Part shown: positions 29,655 to 39,143 of the stretch, in pieces
How positions within the stretch are numbered: the stretch's first letter is position 1
How the letters are laid out: each line of letters starts with the position of its first letter
Origin: Gephyromycinifex aptenodytis
Lineage (GTDB): Bacteria; Actinomycetota; Actinomycetes; Actinomycetales; Dermatophilaceae
Length of the DNA: 64,000 nt
Reading direction: 5' to 3'
Assembly: GCF_012277275.1 (NCBI RefSeq)
Contig: NZ_CP051155.1
Location: 1,302,001-1,366,000, forward strand
Program-made: the position numbers and the translations under genes
Notes under the pieces: generated by a model
Databases searched by the model: none
Told to the model about the DNA's origin: nothing
What the model saw: the letters and a program-made list of their open reading frames with translations, nothing else

Positions 29655-31510
29655 TCGACGGTGACCGACTTGGCGAGGTTACGGGGCTGGTCGACGTCCA
29701 AACCCTTGGCCGTCGCCAGTTCACAGGCGAAGACCTGCAGCGGGATGATCGTCAACAGCGGCTCCAGCAGCGGCGGCGCCTGCGGAACCCGGATCACCTC
29801 GTCGGCGAAGGGCTCGACATCGTGATCGCCCTCTTCGGCGATCACCAGGGTGCGAGCGCCGCGAGCGCGGATCTCTTGGATATTGGAGACGACCTTGCCG
29901 TGCAGACCGTGCGGGGTGTCCGGGCCGGGCACCACGATGAAGACCGGCTGCCCGGGCTCGATGAGCGCGATGGGACCGTGTTTGAGCTCACCGGCGGCGA
30001 AGCCTTCGGCGTGGATGTAGGCGATCTCCTTGAGCTTCAACGCACCTTCCAGAGCGATGGGGAAGCCCACGTGGCGGCCCAGGAAGAGCACCGAGCGGGT
30101 GTCGGCCATGAAACGGGCGATTTCGCGGACCCGATCCATCTGACCGAGAAGCTGACTGATCTTTTCCGGGATCGCGTGCAGTTCCCGCATGACCTGCTGC
30201 GCTTCGTCGGCGTAGGAGCCGCCGCGTAGCTGGGCCAAGTACAGCCCGAGCACATAACAGGCGGTGATCTGGGCGGTGAAGGCTTTGGTCGAGGCGACCG
30301 CGATCTCCGGGCCGGCGTGGGTGTAGAGGACGGCGTCGGACTCACGCGGGATCGTGGCCCCGTGGGTGTTGCAGATCGAGATGGTCTGCGCGCCGAGCTC
30401 GCGGGCGTGCTTGACCGCCATCAGGGTGTCCATCGTCTCCCCGGACTGACTGATCGAGACCACCAGCGTCCGCTTGTCCACGACCGGGTCGCGGTAGCGG
30501 AACTCGTGTGCCATCTCCACCTCGGTGGGGATGCGTGTCCAGTGTTCGATGGCGTATTTGGCGGTCATGCCGGAGTAGAACGCGGTGCCGCAGGCCACTA
30601 CCACGATCTTGTTGACCGAGCGCAGGTGCTCCACCGGGATGCGCAGTTCGTCCAGCACCAGGGCGCCGTCTGCGTCGGTGCGGCCCAACAGCGTGGCCTC
30701 AACCGCGAGCGGCTGCTCAAGGATCTCCTTCTCCATGAAGGAGGCGTGTCCGCCCTTCTCGGCGGCTTCGGCATCCCAATCTACGTGGAAACTCTTGCCT
30801 TGCGCCGGGGTGCCGTCAAAACCGGTGACGACGGCTTCGTCCGCGGTGATGGTGACGATCTGGTCGTTGTCCAGTTCCAGCGCCTCGCGGGTGTAGCCGA
30901 TGAAGGCGGCCACGTCGGAGCCGAGGAAGTTCTCGCCCTCTCCCAGCCCCACCACCAGCGGCGAGTTACGCCGGGCGGCAACGACCACGCCAGGCTCGTC
31001 GGCATGCACGGCAAGCAGCGTGAAAGCCCCGTCCAGGTGCGCCACGACGGTACGCATCGCCTTGGTGAGGTCACCGACCTCCTGGTAGGCGCGGGCCAGT
31101 AGGTGGGCGACGACCTCGGTGTCGGTTTCGCTGCGGAACTGCACGCCCTCGGCGATGAGCTTGGTGCGCAGTCCGTGGAAGTTCTCGATGATGCCGTTGT
31201 GGATGACGGCCAGCTTCCCGTCGCTGCCGCCGTAGTGCGGGTGGGCGTTCTCATCGGTGGGTCCACCGTGGGTGGCCCAACGGGTGTGGCCGATTCCCGT
31301 GTTGGCTGCCGGCATCGGGACGTCTTGGATGGCGCGCTGAAGGTTGGCCAGTTTGCCGGCGCGCTTACGCACGTCCACCGTCGGCCCGTTGATGAGCGCG
31401 ACGCCCGCGGAATCGTATCCGCGGTATTCGAGGCGGGCCAGGCCCTCCATCACGACGGTCAAGGCCTTGTCATCGATGTTCGGGCCGACATAACCCACGA
31501 TTCCACACAT
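29651..31510 (-). CDS. glmS: Glutamine-fructose-6-phosphate aminotransferase (isomerizing)
   Basis: Makes glucosamine-6-phosphate for peptidoglycan, 619 aa. Mature N-terminus [13 protein letters not shown] provides the nucleophile Cys after Met removal, which fixes the start at 31510. The glutaminase domain has GHTRWATHG and HNGIIENF near residue 75-110. Two SIS domains follow, with [22 protein letters not shown] near 360 and a C-terminal LAKSVTVE ending typical of GlmS. It is divergent from coaA with 94 bp between. Confidence 0.97.
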   Translation of the reverse strand: MCGIVGYVGPNIDDKALTVVMEGLARLEYRGYDSAGVALINGPTVDVRKRAGKLANLQRAIQDVPMPAANTGIGHTRWATHGGPTDENAHPHYGGSDGKLAVIHNGIIENFHGLRTKLIAEGVQFRSETDTEVVAHLLARAYQEVGDLTKAMRTVVAHLDGAFTLLAVHADEPGVVVAARRNSPLVVGLGEGENFLGSDVAAFIGYTREALELDNDQIVTITADEAVVTGFDGTPAQGKSFHVDWDAEAAEKGGHASFMEKEILEQPLAVEATLLGRTDADGALVLDELRIPVEHLRSVNKIVVVACGTAFYSGMTAKYAIEHWTRIPTEVEMAHEFRYRDPVVDKRTLVVSISQSGETMDTLMAVKHARELGAQTISICNTHGATIPRESDAVLYTHAGPEIAVASTKAFTAQITACYVLGLYLAQLRGGSYADEAQQVMRELHAIPEKISQLLGQMDRVREIARFMADTRSVLFLGRHVGFPIALEGALKLKEIAYIHAEGFAAGELKHGPIALIEPGQPVFIVVPGPDTPHGLHGKVVSNIQEIRARGARTLVIAEEGDHDVEPFADEVIRVPQAPPLLEPLLTIIPLQVFACELATAKGLDVDQPRNLAKSVTVE

Positions 31511-31604
31511 GGCCCTCAGCCTACTGGACACCCGGAGGAGGCGATGTGCTCTCAACGGGCAGCCCATGACCACATGAGGCCGCCCAGTGCGGGACAATGG
31601 CGCG

Positions 31605-32558
31605 GTGTCAATTGACCAGCGCGTCGTGCCCTCGCCGTACGTGGAGTTCGATCGAGCTGCGTGGGCGCGGCTGCGTTTGACCCACCCGTTGAGCTTGACC
31701 CATGACGATCTGGAGCGGCTGCGGGGTGTCGGCGAGCGGCTTGACCTGCACGAGGTGGAACAGGTTTACCTGCCGCTGTCGCGGCTGCTCAGCTTCTACG
31801 TCGAGGGTTCGGACCACCTGCGTCTGATCACCTCGGGTTTCCTCGGGGAGCGTCCCGAGCGAACCCCGTTCGTCATCGGCATCGCCGGGTCGGTTGCGGT
31901 CGGGAAGTCGACCACAGCCCGCATCCTGCGCGAACTGATGGCCCGCTGGCCGCAGACCCCGCATGTCGAACTCGTCACCACCGACGGCTTTCTCTACCCC
32001 AACGCCGTGCTGGAGCGCCAGGGAATCCTGCACCGCAAGGGCTTCCCCGAGTCTTACGATCAACGTGCCCTGCTGCGCTTCGTCGCCGCCGTCAAAGCGG
32101 GTGTCGGTGAGGTGACAGCGCCGGTCTACAGCCACCTGACCTACGACATCGTCCCCGATGAGCGGATCGTCGTGCGTCAGCCCGATGTTCTCATCGTCGA
32201 AGGCCTCAACGTCTTGCAGCCGCCCCGGGTTCGCGCCGATGGGCGAAGTGGGCTGGCGGTCAGCGACTTCTTCGATTTCTCGGTGTATGTCGACGCGCGC
32301 CTGGAGCACATCCGAGAGTGGTACGTCGAGCGTTTCCTGCGGCTAAGGAAAACGGCCTTCACCGACCCGGACTCCTACTTCCACCGCTACGCCCAACTCT
32401 CGGACGACGATGCGCGGGCCACGGCGGAACGGATCTGGCGGACCATCAACGAGCCCAACTTGCGAGCCAACGTCGCCACCACGCGCGGCCGAGCCACCTT
32501 GGTGCTCACCAAGGGCGCGGATCACGCGGTGCGGTTGGTCCGGCTTCGCAAGCTGTAG
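31605..32558 (+). CDS. coaA: Pantothenate kinase, type I
   Basis: First committed enzyme of coenzyme A synthesis, 317 aa from GTG 31605 (a GTG six codons upstream is possible). The N-terminus [17 protein letters not shown] matches actinobacterial CoaA. The P-loop [18 protein letters not shown] near residue 97, the [11 protein letters not shown] segment, [17 protein letters not shown] and [15 protein letters not shown] near 195 are diagnostic. The C-terminus [21 protein letters not shown] (last ~21 residues) is nearly the family consensus. It is convergent with the damaged transglycosylase gene. Confidence 0.97.
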   Translation: MSIDQRVVPSPYVEFDRAAWARLRLTHPLSLTHDDLERLRGVGERLDLHEVEQVYLPLSRLLSFYVEGSDHLRLITSGFLGERPERTPFVIGIAGSVAVGKSTTARILRELMARWPQTPHVELVTTDGFLYPNAVLERQGILHRKGFPESYDQRALLRFVAAVKAGVGEVTAPVYSHLTYDIVPDERIVVRQPDVLIVEGLNVLQPPRVRADGRSGLAVSDFFDFSVYVDARLEHIREWYVERFLRLRKTAFTDPDSYFHRYAQLSDDDARATAERIWRTINEPNLRANVATTRGRATLVLTKGADHAVRLVRLRKL

Positions 32559-32633
32559 ACGCCTTCGTCGACCCGAATCGAGCCCGATCACTCCGGTGAC
32601 GGCGGGGGCTGGTCCGCAGGCGCCCGGCGGTGC

Positions 32634-33253
32634 TCAGTACCAATTGGTGGCGCGGGAATGCGACCACGCCTTGCACGGGTTGCCGTAGCGCTTCTGGATG
32701 TAATCCAAGCCCCACCGAATCTGCGTTTCCGGGTTGGTGCGCCAATCCTTGCCGTGCGAGGCCATTCGCGGCCCCGGCAGCGCTTGCGGAATCCCGTATG
32801 CACTAGAGGTGGGGTTATCGGCGCTCACCTGCCAATTGCTTTCTTTGGTCCACAGTTTGTCCAGGCACCGAAACTGTTCAGAGGACCATCCGTGCTCACT
32901 GACCAGGCCGCGGGCGATTCCGCGAGGTGAGCTCGCGTAACGAGCAGCCGATCGGTGCGCGTCGCGCTGCGCGCAGCGACCTTGGCCTGCCGGGCGGCCA
33001 GTGCATGACGCTGGACCCGCAGCCGGGCGGCCAGTTGCTGACGGGCATTCAAAACCACTGCAGCGGGAGCGAATCCGGGGACCCCGCTGCGAACGGCACG
33101 GCTGGCGGCCGGCGCTAAGCCCTGCGCAACAGAGGCCTGCGGTCGGGGCGCTTCGGCCGCTGCGGCGGCGCCCGAGGGCAGGACGGAGGCGAAGGCGCAC
33201 ACGCCCGCGGCGCAGGATATTGCCAGCCGGGTAGACCTGGATCGTGAAGACAC
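32634..33253 (-). pseudogene. Secreted transglycosylase-like (Rpf/LT) gene split by a -1 frameshift
   Basis: The N-terminal frame starts at GTG 33253 with a clear Sec signal peptide (LAISCAAGVCAFASVLPSG, A-rich cleavage region) and a basic helical stretch (RQQLAARLRVQRHALAARQ). The C-terminal frame, shifted by one base, encodes ASSPRGIARGLVSEHGW, the catalytic-type segment LDKLWTKESNWQVSADNP, SSAYGIPQALPG and a TNWY end, the actinobacterial transglycosylase-like domain. The frames must join near 32930-32990. Read normally, the first frame continues past the join and stops at 32825 without the domain. The join area holds the perfect palindrome CGCTGCGCGCAGCG (32965-32978), a common cause of sequencing error. 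It is either an assembly/sequencing fault or a true one-base lesion. A TTA leucine codon lies in the first frame. Confidence 0.75.
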
Positions 33254-33588
33254 CGATGCTCGCTCTCGAAGATTTGGAACCGATTGGTTACGGAACCGTT
33301 ACCTAAACGATGCCATCAGGTCGGACGTCTGACAAATGGCGGCCCGTTCTAGCAACCCGGGCGCCCTGCACTGCCATTACCCCGCCGGGCATCAGTATCG
33401 ATCCCAGCTGCCCGGCTGCCCTGGTAATTGCGCACCGATAATGCCCGTGAGTACCCATCTCGGGGACACCCGGCCATCGTCGCAGCGCTCCCTCAGGACC
33501 GCTGCACCAACCGGGGGGGCAGGTAAGGGGCCGTCAAACGGCTCGCCCAGAAAAGCAGTCGGATGTCGCCGCAATCGCAGGCCGCGCC
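33254..33588. other. 335-bp intergenic region upstream of the transglycosylase gene
   Basis: Lies between the phoH stop and the transglycosylase start, both on the minus strand, so it should contain phoH termination and the transglycosylase promoter. A GCCGT-CAA-ACGGC hairpin near 33530-33545 lacks a U-tract. I looked for the cyclic-di-AMP (ydaO) riboswitch that precedes many actinobacterial rpf/transglycosylase genes and could not recognise its conserved blocks. Apart from the direct-repeat element at 33286-33303, nothing definite is seen. Confidence 0.4.
33286..33303. promoter_or_regulatory. GTTAC direct repeat / imperfect palindrome upstream of transglycosylase
   Basis: The plus strand reads GGTTACGGAACCGTTACC. 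It holds two GTTAC copies whose starts are 11 bp apart, one helical turn, and also forms an imperfect 8-2-8 palindrome with one mismatched pair. It sits 33-50 bp upstream of the start codon. Direct repeats at this spacing are typical of OmpR-family response regulators, and MtrA of actinobacteria controls cell-wall hydrolase genes with GTAAC-like repeats; assignment to MtrA is inference. Confidence 0.45.
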
Positions 33589-34911
33589 TCAGACGTGATC
33601 ACCTTCCAGGAGATCGGTCACCAGGGCCGCGATCGGGCTGCGTTCGCTACGGGTCAGGGTCACGTGCGCGAACAGCGGATTTCCCTTCAGGACCTCGATC
33701 ACCGCAGCCACCCCGTCGTGGCGTCCGACGCGCAGATTGTCGCGTTGGGCCACGTCGTGGGTGAGTATGACCCTGGAGTTCTGCCCGATCCGGGAAAGGA
33801 CCGTCAAAAGAACGTTCCGTTCCAGGGACTGAGCCTCGTCGACGATGACGAACGCATCATGCAATGACCGCCCGCGGATATGGGTGAGCGGCTGCACCTC
33901 GAGGATGCCGCGGTCCACGATCTCTTCAACCACCTCGGTGCTGACCACCGCGCCCAGGGTGTCGAAGACGGCCTGGCCCCACGGGCCCATCTTCTCGGCC
34001 TCGGTGCCCGGCAGATAGCCGAGGTCCTGCCCACCCACGGCATACAGCGGACGGAAGATGATGACGCGCCGGTGCTGACGGCGCTCCAAGACGGCCTCCA
34101 GGCCTGCGCACATAGCCAGCGCACTCTTGCCGGTTCCGGCCCGGCCACCCAAGCTGATGATGCCGATGTCGGGGTCGAGCAACAGATCCAAGGCGATGCG
34201 CTGCTCGGCACTACGGCCGTGCAGACCGAAGGCATCACGGTCGCCCCGGACCAGACGGATCGTGCCGTCGGAACTGACCCGTCCGAGTCCCCCACCCCGG
34301 GGTGATTGAAGCACCAGCCCGGTGTGGCAAGGCATCTGGCCGGCGCTGTCGTGCACGATCCGCCCCTGCTCGTAGAGGCAATCCATCTCCTCGGTGCTGA
34401 TCTCCAGCTGTGACATCCCGGTCCAACCGCTGTCCACCGCGAGTTCGGCCCGATACTCCTGGGCGTCCAGGCCCATCGCGGAGGCCTTGATGCGCATGGG
34501 CAGGTCCTTGCTCACCACGGTCACCTCGCTGCCCTCATCGGCCAGGTTCTTGGCAACGGCCAGGATGCGGCTGTCGTTGTCACCCAACCGAAAGCCTGGT
34601 GGCAGCGTCGTCTGTTCGACGTGATTGAGCTCGACGTGCAGGCTGCCGCCCTGGTCGCCGACGGGCACCGGCACGTCGAGGCGCCCGGCGGATACCCGCA
34701 GTTCGTCGAGCAGCCGCAGGGCGGATCGGGCGAAGTACCCCAGTTCGGGGTGGTGCCGTTTGCCTTCGAGTTCGGTAATGACAACGACGGGCAACACCAC
34801 GTCATGCTCAGCGAATCGAAGGAGTGCCCGCGGGTCTGACAGCAGCACCGAGGTATCGATGACGTAGGTCTTTCGATTCCTGGGACTCACGGGCTCGATG
34901 TGTTCAGTCAC
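33589..34911 (-). CDS. phoH2: PhoH2-type PIN-PhoH ATPase
   Basis: Fusion of a PIN ribonuclease domain and a PhoH RNA helicase/ATPase domain, 440 aa from GTG 34911 (GGAGG eight bases upstream; the frame is open further up but not family-like). The PIN domain (residues ~14-150) has [29 protein letters not shown] and [15 protein letters not shown] acidic residues. The PhoH domain shows Walker [21 protein letters not shown] near 255 and Walker [14 protein letters not shown] near 362. M. tuberculosis PhoH2 (Rv1095) is an RNA unwinding nuclease in the same domain order. Confidence 0.92.
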   Translation of the reverse strand: MTEHIEPVSPRNRKTYVIDTSVLLSDPRALLRFAEHDVVLPVVVITELEGKRHHPELGYFARSALRLLDELRVSAGRLDVPVPVGDQGGSLHVELNHVEQTTLPPGFRLGDNDSRILAVAKNLADEGSEVTVVSKDLPMRIKASAMGLDAQEYRAELAVDSGWTGMSQLEISTEEMDCLYEQGRIVHDSAGQMPCHTGLVLQSPRGGGLGRVSSDGTIRLVRGDRDAFGLHGRSAEQRIALDLLLDPDIGIISLGGRAGTGKSALAMCAGLEAVLERRQHRRVIIFRPLYAVGGQDLGYLPGTEAEKMGPWGQAVFDTLGAVVSTEVVEEIVDRGILEVQPLTHIRGRSLHDAFVIVDEAQSLERNVLLTVLSRIGQNSRVILTHDVAQRDNLRVGRHDGVAAVIEVLKGNPLFAHVTLTRSERSPIAALVTDLLEGDHV

Positions 34912-35144
34912 GAAGAGGTCCTCCCCCACGTCCGTGGACGTCGGTCGACGGGTCCGGAGAAGGCGGCGTCCTAGACCGCTCGGCTGGGCGAGCACGTGCC
35001 ACTGGACGCGGCAGGCGCCGTTGATCCCCGGCACCGGCTGTCATCGATGCCGGTGTTTCTCGACGGTAGGCGCGGTTGGCCGCCGGAACGGCCGTGCTCA
35101 CTCGGGCGTCGGCAATTGTTCACCCGCCCGTCGGCCCGCAGACC

Positions 35145-36773
35145 TCAGTTTCGGCTGTCGGACCCGGTCGGGGCGTTGCCGGTGTTGGCTGCCGGCGACC
35201 ATTGCCGGTCGTTGGCAGATCCGCCCATCAGCGGTTCGTCGACGCGGTCCAGACGTGCCCGCCCGATGCGGAGCACACCCCAGCCGATGCCGGCCAGCGC
35301 CAGGATCCACAGACCGTTGACCACGGCAACGTCCAACGCGGCGTAAGCCAACATCCAGCCGGTCGCCCACACCAGACACTGCACGATGCGCCGATCGGTC
35401 AATGTCGCACCGAGCAGCACCGCCCCCCACAGCACGTACCAGGGGTAAACGGTGGGGCCGCCGAGGGTGAAGGCCATGAACGCCGCAGCTGAGGCTGCCA
35501 CCGGACGACGGGGACCCAACACCCAGGTGATCCAGCCGAGGGCGAGCACCGCCGCGACTGCGCCGCACCCCTGCACGGCAGGTAGCGCCATGGCCGCCCA
35601 TTCCTGGGGGACCCCGAGCGCCCCCAACGCCCAGGAGAGCGCCGCACCGGCCATCGTCACCGGGGACAAGAACGACAGTACTGAGCCCGGGACGGACAGG
35701 TTGGCGATCCACCCCCAGCCCAGCCCGGTCACGACAGTGAGCGCGGTGAAGGCTAGAAAGGCGAGCAGTCCGACCTTGCTGGCGATGCGTAGGTAGGCGC
35801 GCTGATCCACGGCGCTTCGCAGCGGGCCTTCGCCGGGTCCTCCGGCCGCGTGGCGATAGGCCAACCCGGCAACCCCGACCAGCGCCAGGACGGCGGTCTG
35901 CTTGAAGCCTGCACCGGCGGCGACAGCGACGCTGGCGACGACCCAGCGCCCGTCCGAGGCCAGCAACAACCCGGCGACCACCAAGGCGATCATCACGGCG
36001 TCGTTATGCGCGCCCCCGACCAGGTGCAACAGCGTCAGGGGGCTGATCACGCCGAGCCACACCGCGTGATCGCGGCTGACTCCCATCCGCGTCGCCAGCC
36101 GGGGTAGCGCCCACGCGATGACGCCCATGGCCACCAGCGCGGGCACACGCATCGCGATGGCCGCGACCAGGGCATGCCCGCCGCTGAGTTCTACGACGAT
36201 CCGCTGCAGCTGCAAAGCCAGTGGTCCGTACGGGGCCGGGGTGAACAGCCACAACGGATCGACCTGATCGGCGAACGGGCCAGGCACCGCGATCGGACCG
36301 GTTTGATAGGGATCCATCCCGCGGCTGACCACCAGGCCCTGGGCGGCGTAGCTGTAGGCATCCCGGCTGAAGATCGGAGGGGCGAACAACAGTGGCGCGC
36401 TCCAGATGGCCCAGGTCGCAGTGGGCGCGGTGCGGCGACCCGCCCGCGGGCGCAGTCGCAGCCAGGCCTCGAAGAGTGTTACCAGACCAACGAGGACCAC
36501 TGCGGTGGAAAGAAGCCGGGCCAACGCACTGTTGAACCAGGGCAGCGCTGCCAGCAGCGGCGCGTCTGCGGGAAGGAATGCCGGCGAAATCGAACCGGCT
36601 GCGATGAGCAGCATGGCGATGAACCCCTGCGGGACCAGCGGCCATGCCCACGCCTGCGCGAGTTGGGCCCGGCTGGAGCGCCACAACTGAGAAGTTCGCG
36701 CCCGCAGCGATCCGGCGGGTGAGGCTTGCGGCGCGTCTGAACGGGGTGTGGCTGAGGCGGTGGTGGCGCTCAC
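35145..36773 (-). CDS. MptB-like polyprenol-phosphomannose alpha-1,6-mannosyltransferase
   Basis: GT-C type integral membrane glycosyltransferase, 542 aa, starting at GTG 36773 with AAAGGGGGA upstream. About 12 hydrophobic helices are visible after a ~40-residue cytoplasmic tail. The loop FSRDAYSYAAQGLVVSRGMD followed by DPYQTGP (residues ~135-160) carries the Asp residue and context typical of the MptA/MptB group, and HNDAVMIALVVAGLLLA near 260 is also conserved. MptB elongates mannan cores of lipomannan/lipoarabinomannan in Corynebacteriales; relatives occur across actinobacteria. Exact acceptor is inferred. Confidence 0.82.
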   Translation of the reverse strand: MSATTASATPRSDAPQASPAGSLRARTSQLWRSSRAQLAQAWAWPLVPQGFIAMLLIAAGSISPAFLPADAPLLAALPWFNSALARLLSTAVVLVGLVTLFEAWLRLRPRAGRRTAPTATWAIWSAPLLFAPPIFSRDAYSYAAQGLVVSRGMDPYQTGPIAVPGPFADQVDPLWLFTPAPYGPLALQLQRIVVELSGGHALVAAIAMRVPALVAMGVIAWALPRLATRMGVSRDHAVWLGVISPLTLLHLVGGAHNDAVMIALVVAGLLLASDGRWVVASVAVAAGAGFKQTAVLALVGVAGLAYRHAAGGPGEGPLRSAVDQRAYLRIASKVGLLAFLAFTALTVVTGLGWGWIANLSVPGSVLSFLSPVTMAGAALSWALGALGVPQEWAAMALPAVQGCGAVAAVLALGWITWVLGPRRPVAASAAAFMAFTLGGPTVYPWYVLWGAVLLGATLTDRRIVQCLVWATGWMLAYAALDVAVVNGLWILALAGIGWGVLRIGRARLDRVDEPLMGGSANDRQWSPAANTGNAPTGSDSRN

Positions 36774-36958
36774 CAGCAGTCCCCCTTTCGTGTGCGCGAT
36801 TCTCTACATTCCCCGAAGAGAGGCCTCACATCAGCCTGGCATATGACGACGCAACTACTCAGTCAGATTGCCAGCACAGCCTGGACGTTCGCTGTGACAT
36901 CTCGTACGAGCGTCCATGATGCCGTAAATCGCGGGCCGCATGCACCTTTGGTCCTCGC

Positions 36959-37720
36959 TCAGGAGCCGAAACGTCGTTCCCGCTCGGCATAAGCACGAAG
37001 GGCCCGCAGAAAGTCCACCCGGCGAAAGTCCGGCCAGTAGGCCTCGCAGAAGTAGAACTCGCTGTGCGTGCTCTGCCACAGCAGGAACCCGCCGATCCGC
37101 TGTTCCCCCGAAGTGCGGATGACAAGGTCAGGATCGGGCTGACCACGGGTGTACAGGTGAGCGGTGATCGACTCCACATCGATCGAATCGGCCACTTCAC
37201 GCAAGGTGCGCCCCTGGGCCTCACCTTCCAGTAGCAGCGCGCGGACTGCATCGGCGATCTCTTGTCGCCCGCCGTAACCGACGGCGACGTTGACGACCAT
37301 TCCCGCGATGTCTTTGGTTGCGGCGGCAGCCTGGCTCAGCCGGTTCGCGGTCGCCTCAGGCAGCAGATCCAGGGCTCCCACCGGGTGAACCCGCCACCGG
37401 CCCTCGGCCGCGATCTGCTCGACGACGTCCTGGATGATGGCCAGCAGGGGGGCCAACTCGGCCGGGTCTCGGTTGAGGTTGTCAGTGGACAGCAGCCACA
37501 GCGTGACCACCTCGATACCCACCTCTTCGCTCCAGGTGAGGAACGGGATGATGTTGTCAGCACCGGCGCGATGGCCGTCGGTGGTGCCGGCGCCCTTCTC
37601 CCGGGCCCAGCGCCGGTTGCCGTCGAGCATGACTCCGACATGCCGCGGAAGTCGCTCAGGGGGCAGCTGCGCGGTGAGCTTTCGTTCATATGCCCCATAG
37701 AGGAGGTCACTCACGTCCAT
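36959..37720 (-). CDS. uppS: cis-prenyl (Z-isoprenyl) diphosphate synthase
   Basis: Chain-elongating cis-prenyltransferase, 253 aa from ATG 37720 (MDVSDLLYGAYERKL). Catalytic region PRHVGVMLDGNRRWAREKG near residue 25 holds the essential Asp, and RTSGEQRIGGFLLWQSTHSE near 200 is the second signature, with YFCEAYWPDF following. It stands divergent from hemolysin III, just as Rv1086 (a short-chain Z-farnesyl diphosphate synthase) does in M. tuberculosis. Product length could thus be Z-FPP rather than undecaprenyl; a second homologue elsewhere in the genome would be expected. Confidence 0.9.
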   Translation of the reverse strand: MDVSDLLYGAYERKLTAQLPPERLPRHVGVMLDGNRRWAREKGAGTTDGHRAGADNIIPFLTWSEEVGIEVVTLWLLSTDNLNRDPAELAPLLAIIQDVVEQIAAEGRWRVHPVGALDLLPEATANRLSQAAAATKDIAGMVVNVAVGYGGRQEIADAVRALLLEGEAQGRTLREVADSIDVESITAHLYTRGQPDPDLVIRTSGEQRIGGFLLWQSTHSEFYFCEAYWPDFRRVDFLRALRAYAERERRFGS

Positions 37721-37833
37721 AGCTACACCCCGGCTCCTCGGCTGCCCACGTGCCGGTCGCCCGGTCACAGGGAAAACGGTACAGGGCGCAGCTCCGGGTT
37801 CCCTGGGCGCAGCGGGCTATTCCGGCGCGCCAC

Positions 37834-37853
37834 AACCTACGGTAACGTAGGTT
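37834..37853. promoter_or_regulatory. 20-bp near-perfect palindrome upstream of hemolysin III
   Basis: AACCTACGGTAACGTAGGTT is symmetric at 18 of 20 positions, with two AACCTACG/CGTAGGTT arms. It lies 38-57 bp before the TrhA-like gene's ATG, where it would overlap the promoter, and within the divergent uppS promoter region. Its size and dyad form are typical of TetR-family operators. No regulator gene lies next to it. Confidence 0.5.
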
Positions 37854-37890
37854 AGGCAATCATAGCGTCAAGCTCTGAGAGGGACGCACT

Positions 37891-38646
37891 ATGGCCCATC
37901 GCGACAGTCAGTTTCCCCCCGCCGCCCCAGCGCACACCGACCGAAGTCACGATGAGCCGGGGCCGGTCACGGAAACCGGCGCAAGCGTCGCCCCCGCGGC
38001 AGCGCCACCGCCCAAACCCCGGCTGCGGGGCTGGCTGCACGCAGCGATGGTCCCCGTCGTCCTGATCGGCGGCGTCGTGCTGGTCCTGGCCTCTCCTCCC
38101 GGACGCATCCGGTGGGGAATGACCGTCTTCGTCATCACCGCCACCCTGCTGTTCGCAACCTCGGCGGCCTACCATCGCGGCAGGTGGAACGAACGGACCG
38201 CCAGGGTGCTTAAGCGTCTCGATCACGCCAACATCTTCTTGATCATCGCCGGAACCTACACAGCGTTCGCCACCACGCTGCTCACCCGCCAGGAGGCCGG
38301 GCCGCTGCTTTGGGTGATGTGGATCGGCGCCGCGGCTGGAGTGGTGTTCTCCACCGTCTGGATGCAGGCCCCGCGCTGGCTGTCTACCCCGCTGTACGTG
38401 CTGTTGGGTTGGGTTGCGATCTTCTACATCCGCGCCTTTTATGCCAGCGGCGGTGCGCTCATCGTCACGCTGATCGCTGTGGGCGGGGTGCTCTACACAG
38501 TCGGCGCCCTGGTTTACGGTCTCCGCCGCCCGAACCCGGCGCCGCGCTGGTTCGGTTTCCATGAGGTCTTCCACACCCTGACGATCCTGGGTTTCGGGGC
38601 CCACGCGGTTGCGGCCTCGATCCTCATCGCCTCAGCCCCGGCCTAG
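37891..38646 (+). CDS. trhA: Hemolysin III / TrhA (PAQR) family membrane protein
   Basis: Seven-helix membrane protein of the PAQR/hemolysin III family, 251 aa. A Pro/Ala-rich tail of ~45 residues precedes the first helix. Metal-site motifs of the family are present: SAAYHRG near residue 91, DHANIFLIIAGTYT near 112, and HEVFHTLTILGFGAH near 224. The ATG at 37891 has GAGAGGG seven bases upstream. Bacterial members influence membrane energetics and fluidity; despite the name, haemolysis is not established. It is divergent from the isoprenyl synthase. Confidence 0.92.
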   Translation: MAHRDSQFPPAAPAHTDRSHDEPGPVTETGASVAPAAAPPPKPRLRGWLHAAMVPVVLIGGVVLVLASPPGRIRWGMTVFVITATLLFATSAAYHRGRWNERTARVLKRLDHANIFLIIAGTYTAFATTLLTRQEAGPLLWVMWIGAAAGVVFSTVWMQAPRWLSTPLYVLLGWVAIFYIRAFYASGGALIVTLIAVGGVLYTVGALVYGLRRPNPAPRWFGFHEVFHTLTILGFGAHAVAASILIASAPA

Positions 38647-38825
38647 CCGGCGAGCGCACGACTCCCAGGACGACCACGGCACGCAGCTGGCCGCCCGATC
38701 TCTGGCGGCGCCACCCGTGGCACACCACATCAGTAGCGGCCACGCCGAGTTGGTTCTCGGCCCCGTTTCACCTAACGCACGGCGGGCCACGGCGGCGGCG
38801 CAGTATGCCCGCCGCCGTCGCGCAC

Positions 38826-39143
38826 TCACTCTGCTGCTTGGTTCTCCTCGGACGTCCCACGCCCGTCCTTCTTCTCGACCTCGTCGACCTCGTCGACCTC
38901 AACCACCTCGTCGACCTCAGCCGCCGCTGGGCTTTGCCCCGGTTTGGGCGTCGGTGGCCGTGAGACGACGATCTGTTGCGCCTCCTGCCCTCGGCGCTCA
39001 TCTTCGGCCTCTTCGAGATAGCGCACATTACGCAGGCGCGAGTTCATATTGCGCATCAGCAGCCAGAGGGCGATCGCCAGGAAGAAGAACGCCAAGAATC
39101 CGCCAATGCCGGGTGATACGGACTGGTCGATGCCGCCGCCCAT
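38826..39143 (-). CDS. Small membrane protein with acidic VDE repeats, downstream of mca
   Basis: 105 aa from ATG 39143 (a GTG one codon earlier is also possible). One N-terminal transmembrane helix (IGGFLAFFFLAIALWLLM, residues ~14-31) is followed by RNMNSRLRNVRYLEEAEDE and a charged tail. The tail has an EVDEVVEVDEVDEVE run encoded by tandem TCGACCTCG-type repeats near 38877-38918. Position immediately after mca parallels the small uncharacterised gene Rv1083 next to mca (Rv1082). Function unknown; a membrane partner for mycothiol metabolism is speculation. Confidence 0.75.
   Translation of the reverse strand: MGGGIDQSVSPGIGGFLAFFFLAIALWLLMRNMNSRLRNVRYLEEAEDERRGQEAQQIVVSRPPTPKPGQSPAAAEVDEVVEVDEVDEVEKKDGRGTSEENQAAE

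Noticed and set aside
33254-33588. Cyclic-di-AMP (ydaO) riboswitch before the transglycosylase gene
   Set aside because: Expected in this context, but I could not find its conserved sequence blocks; a covariance search would be decisive.
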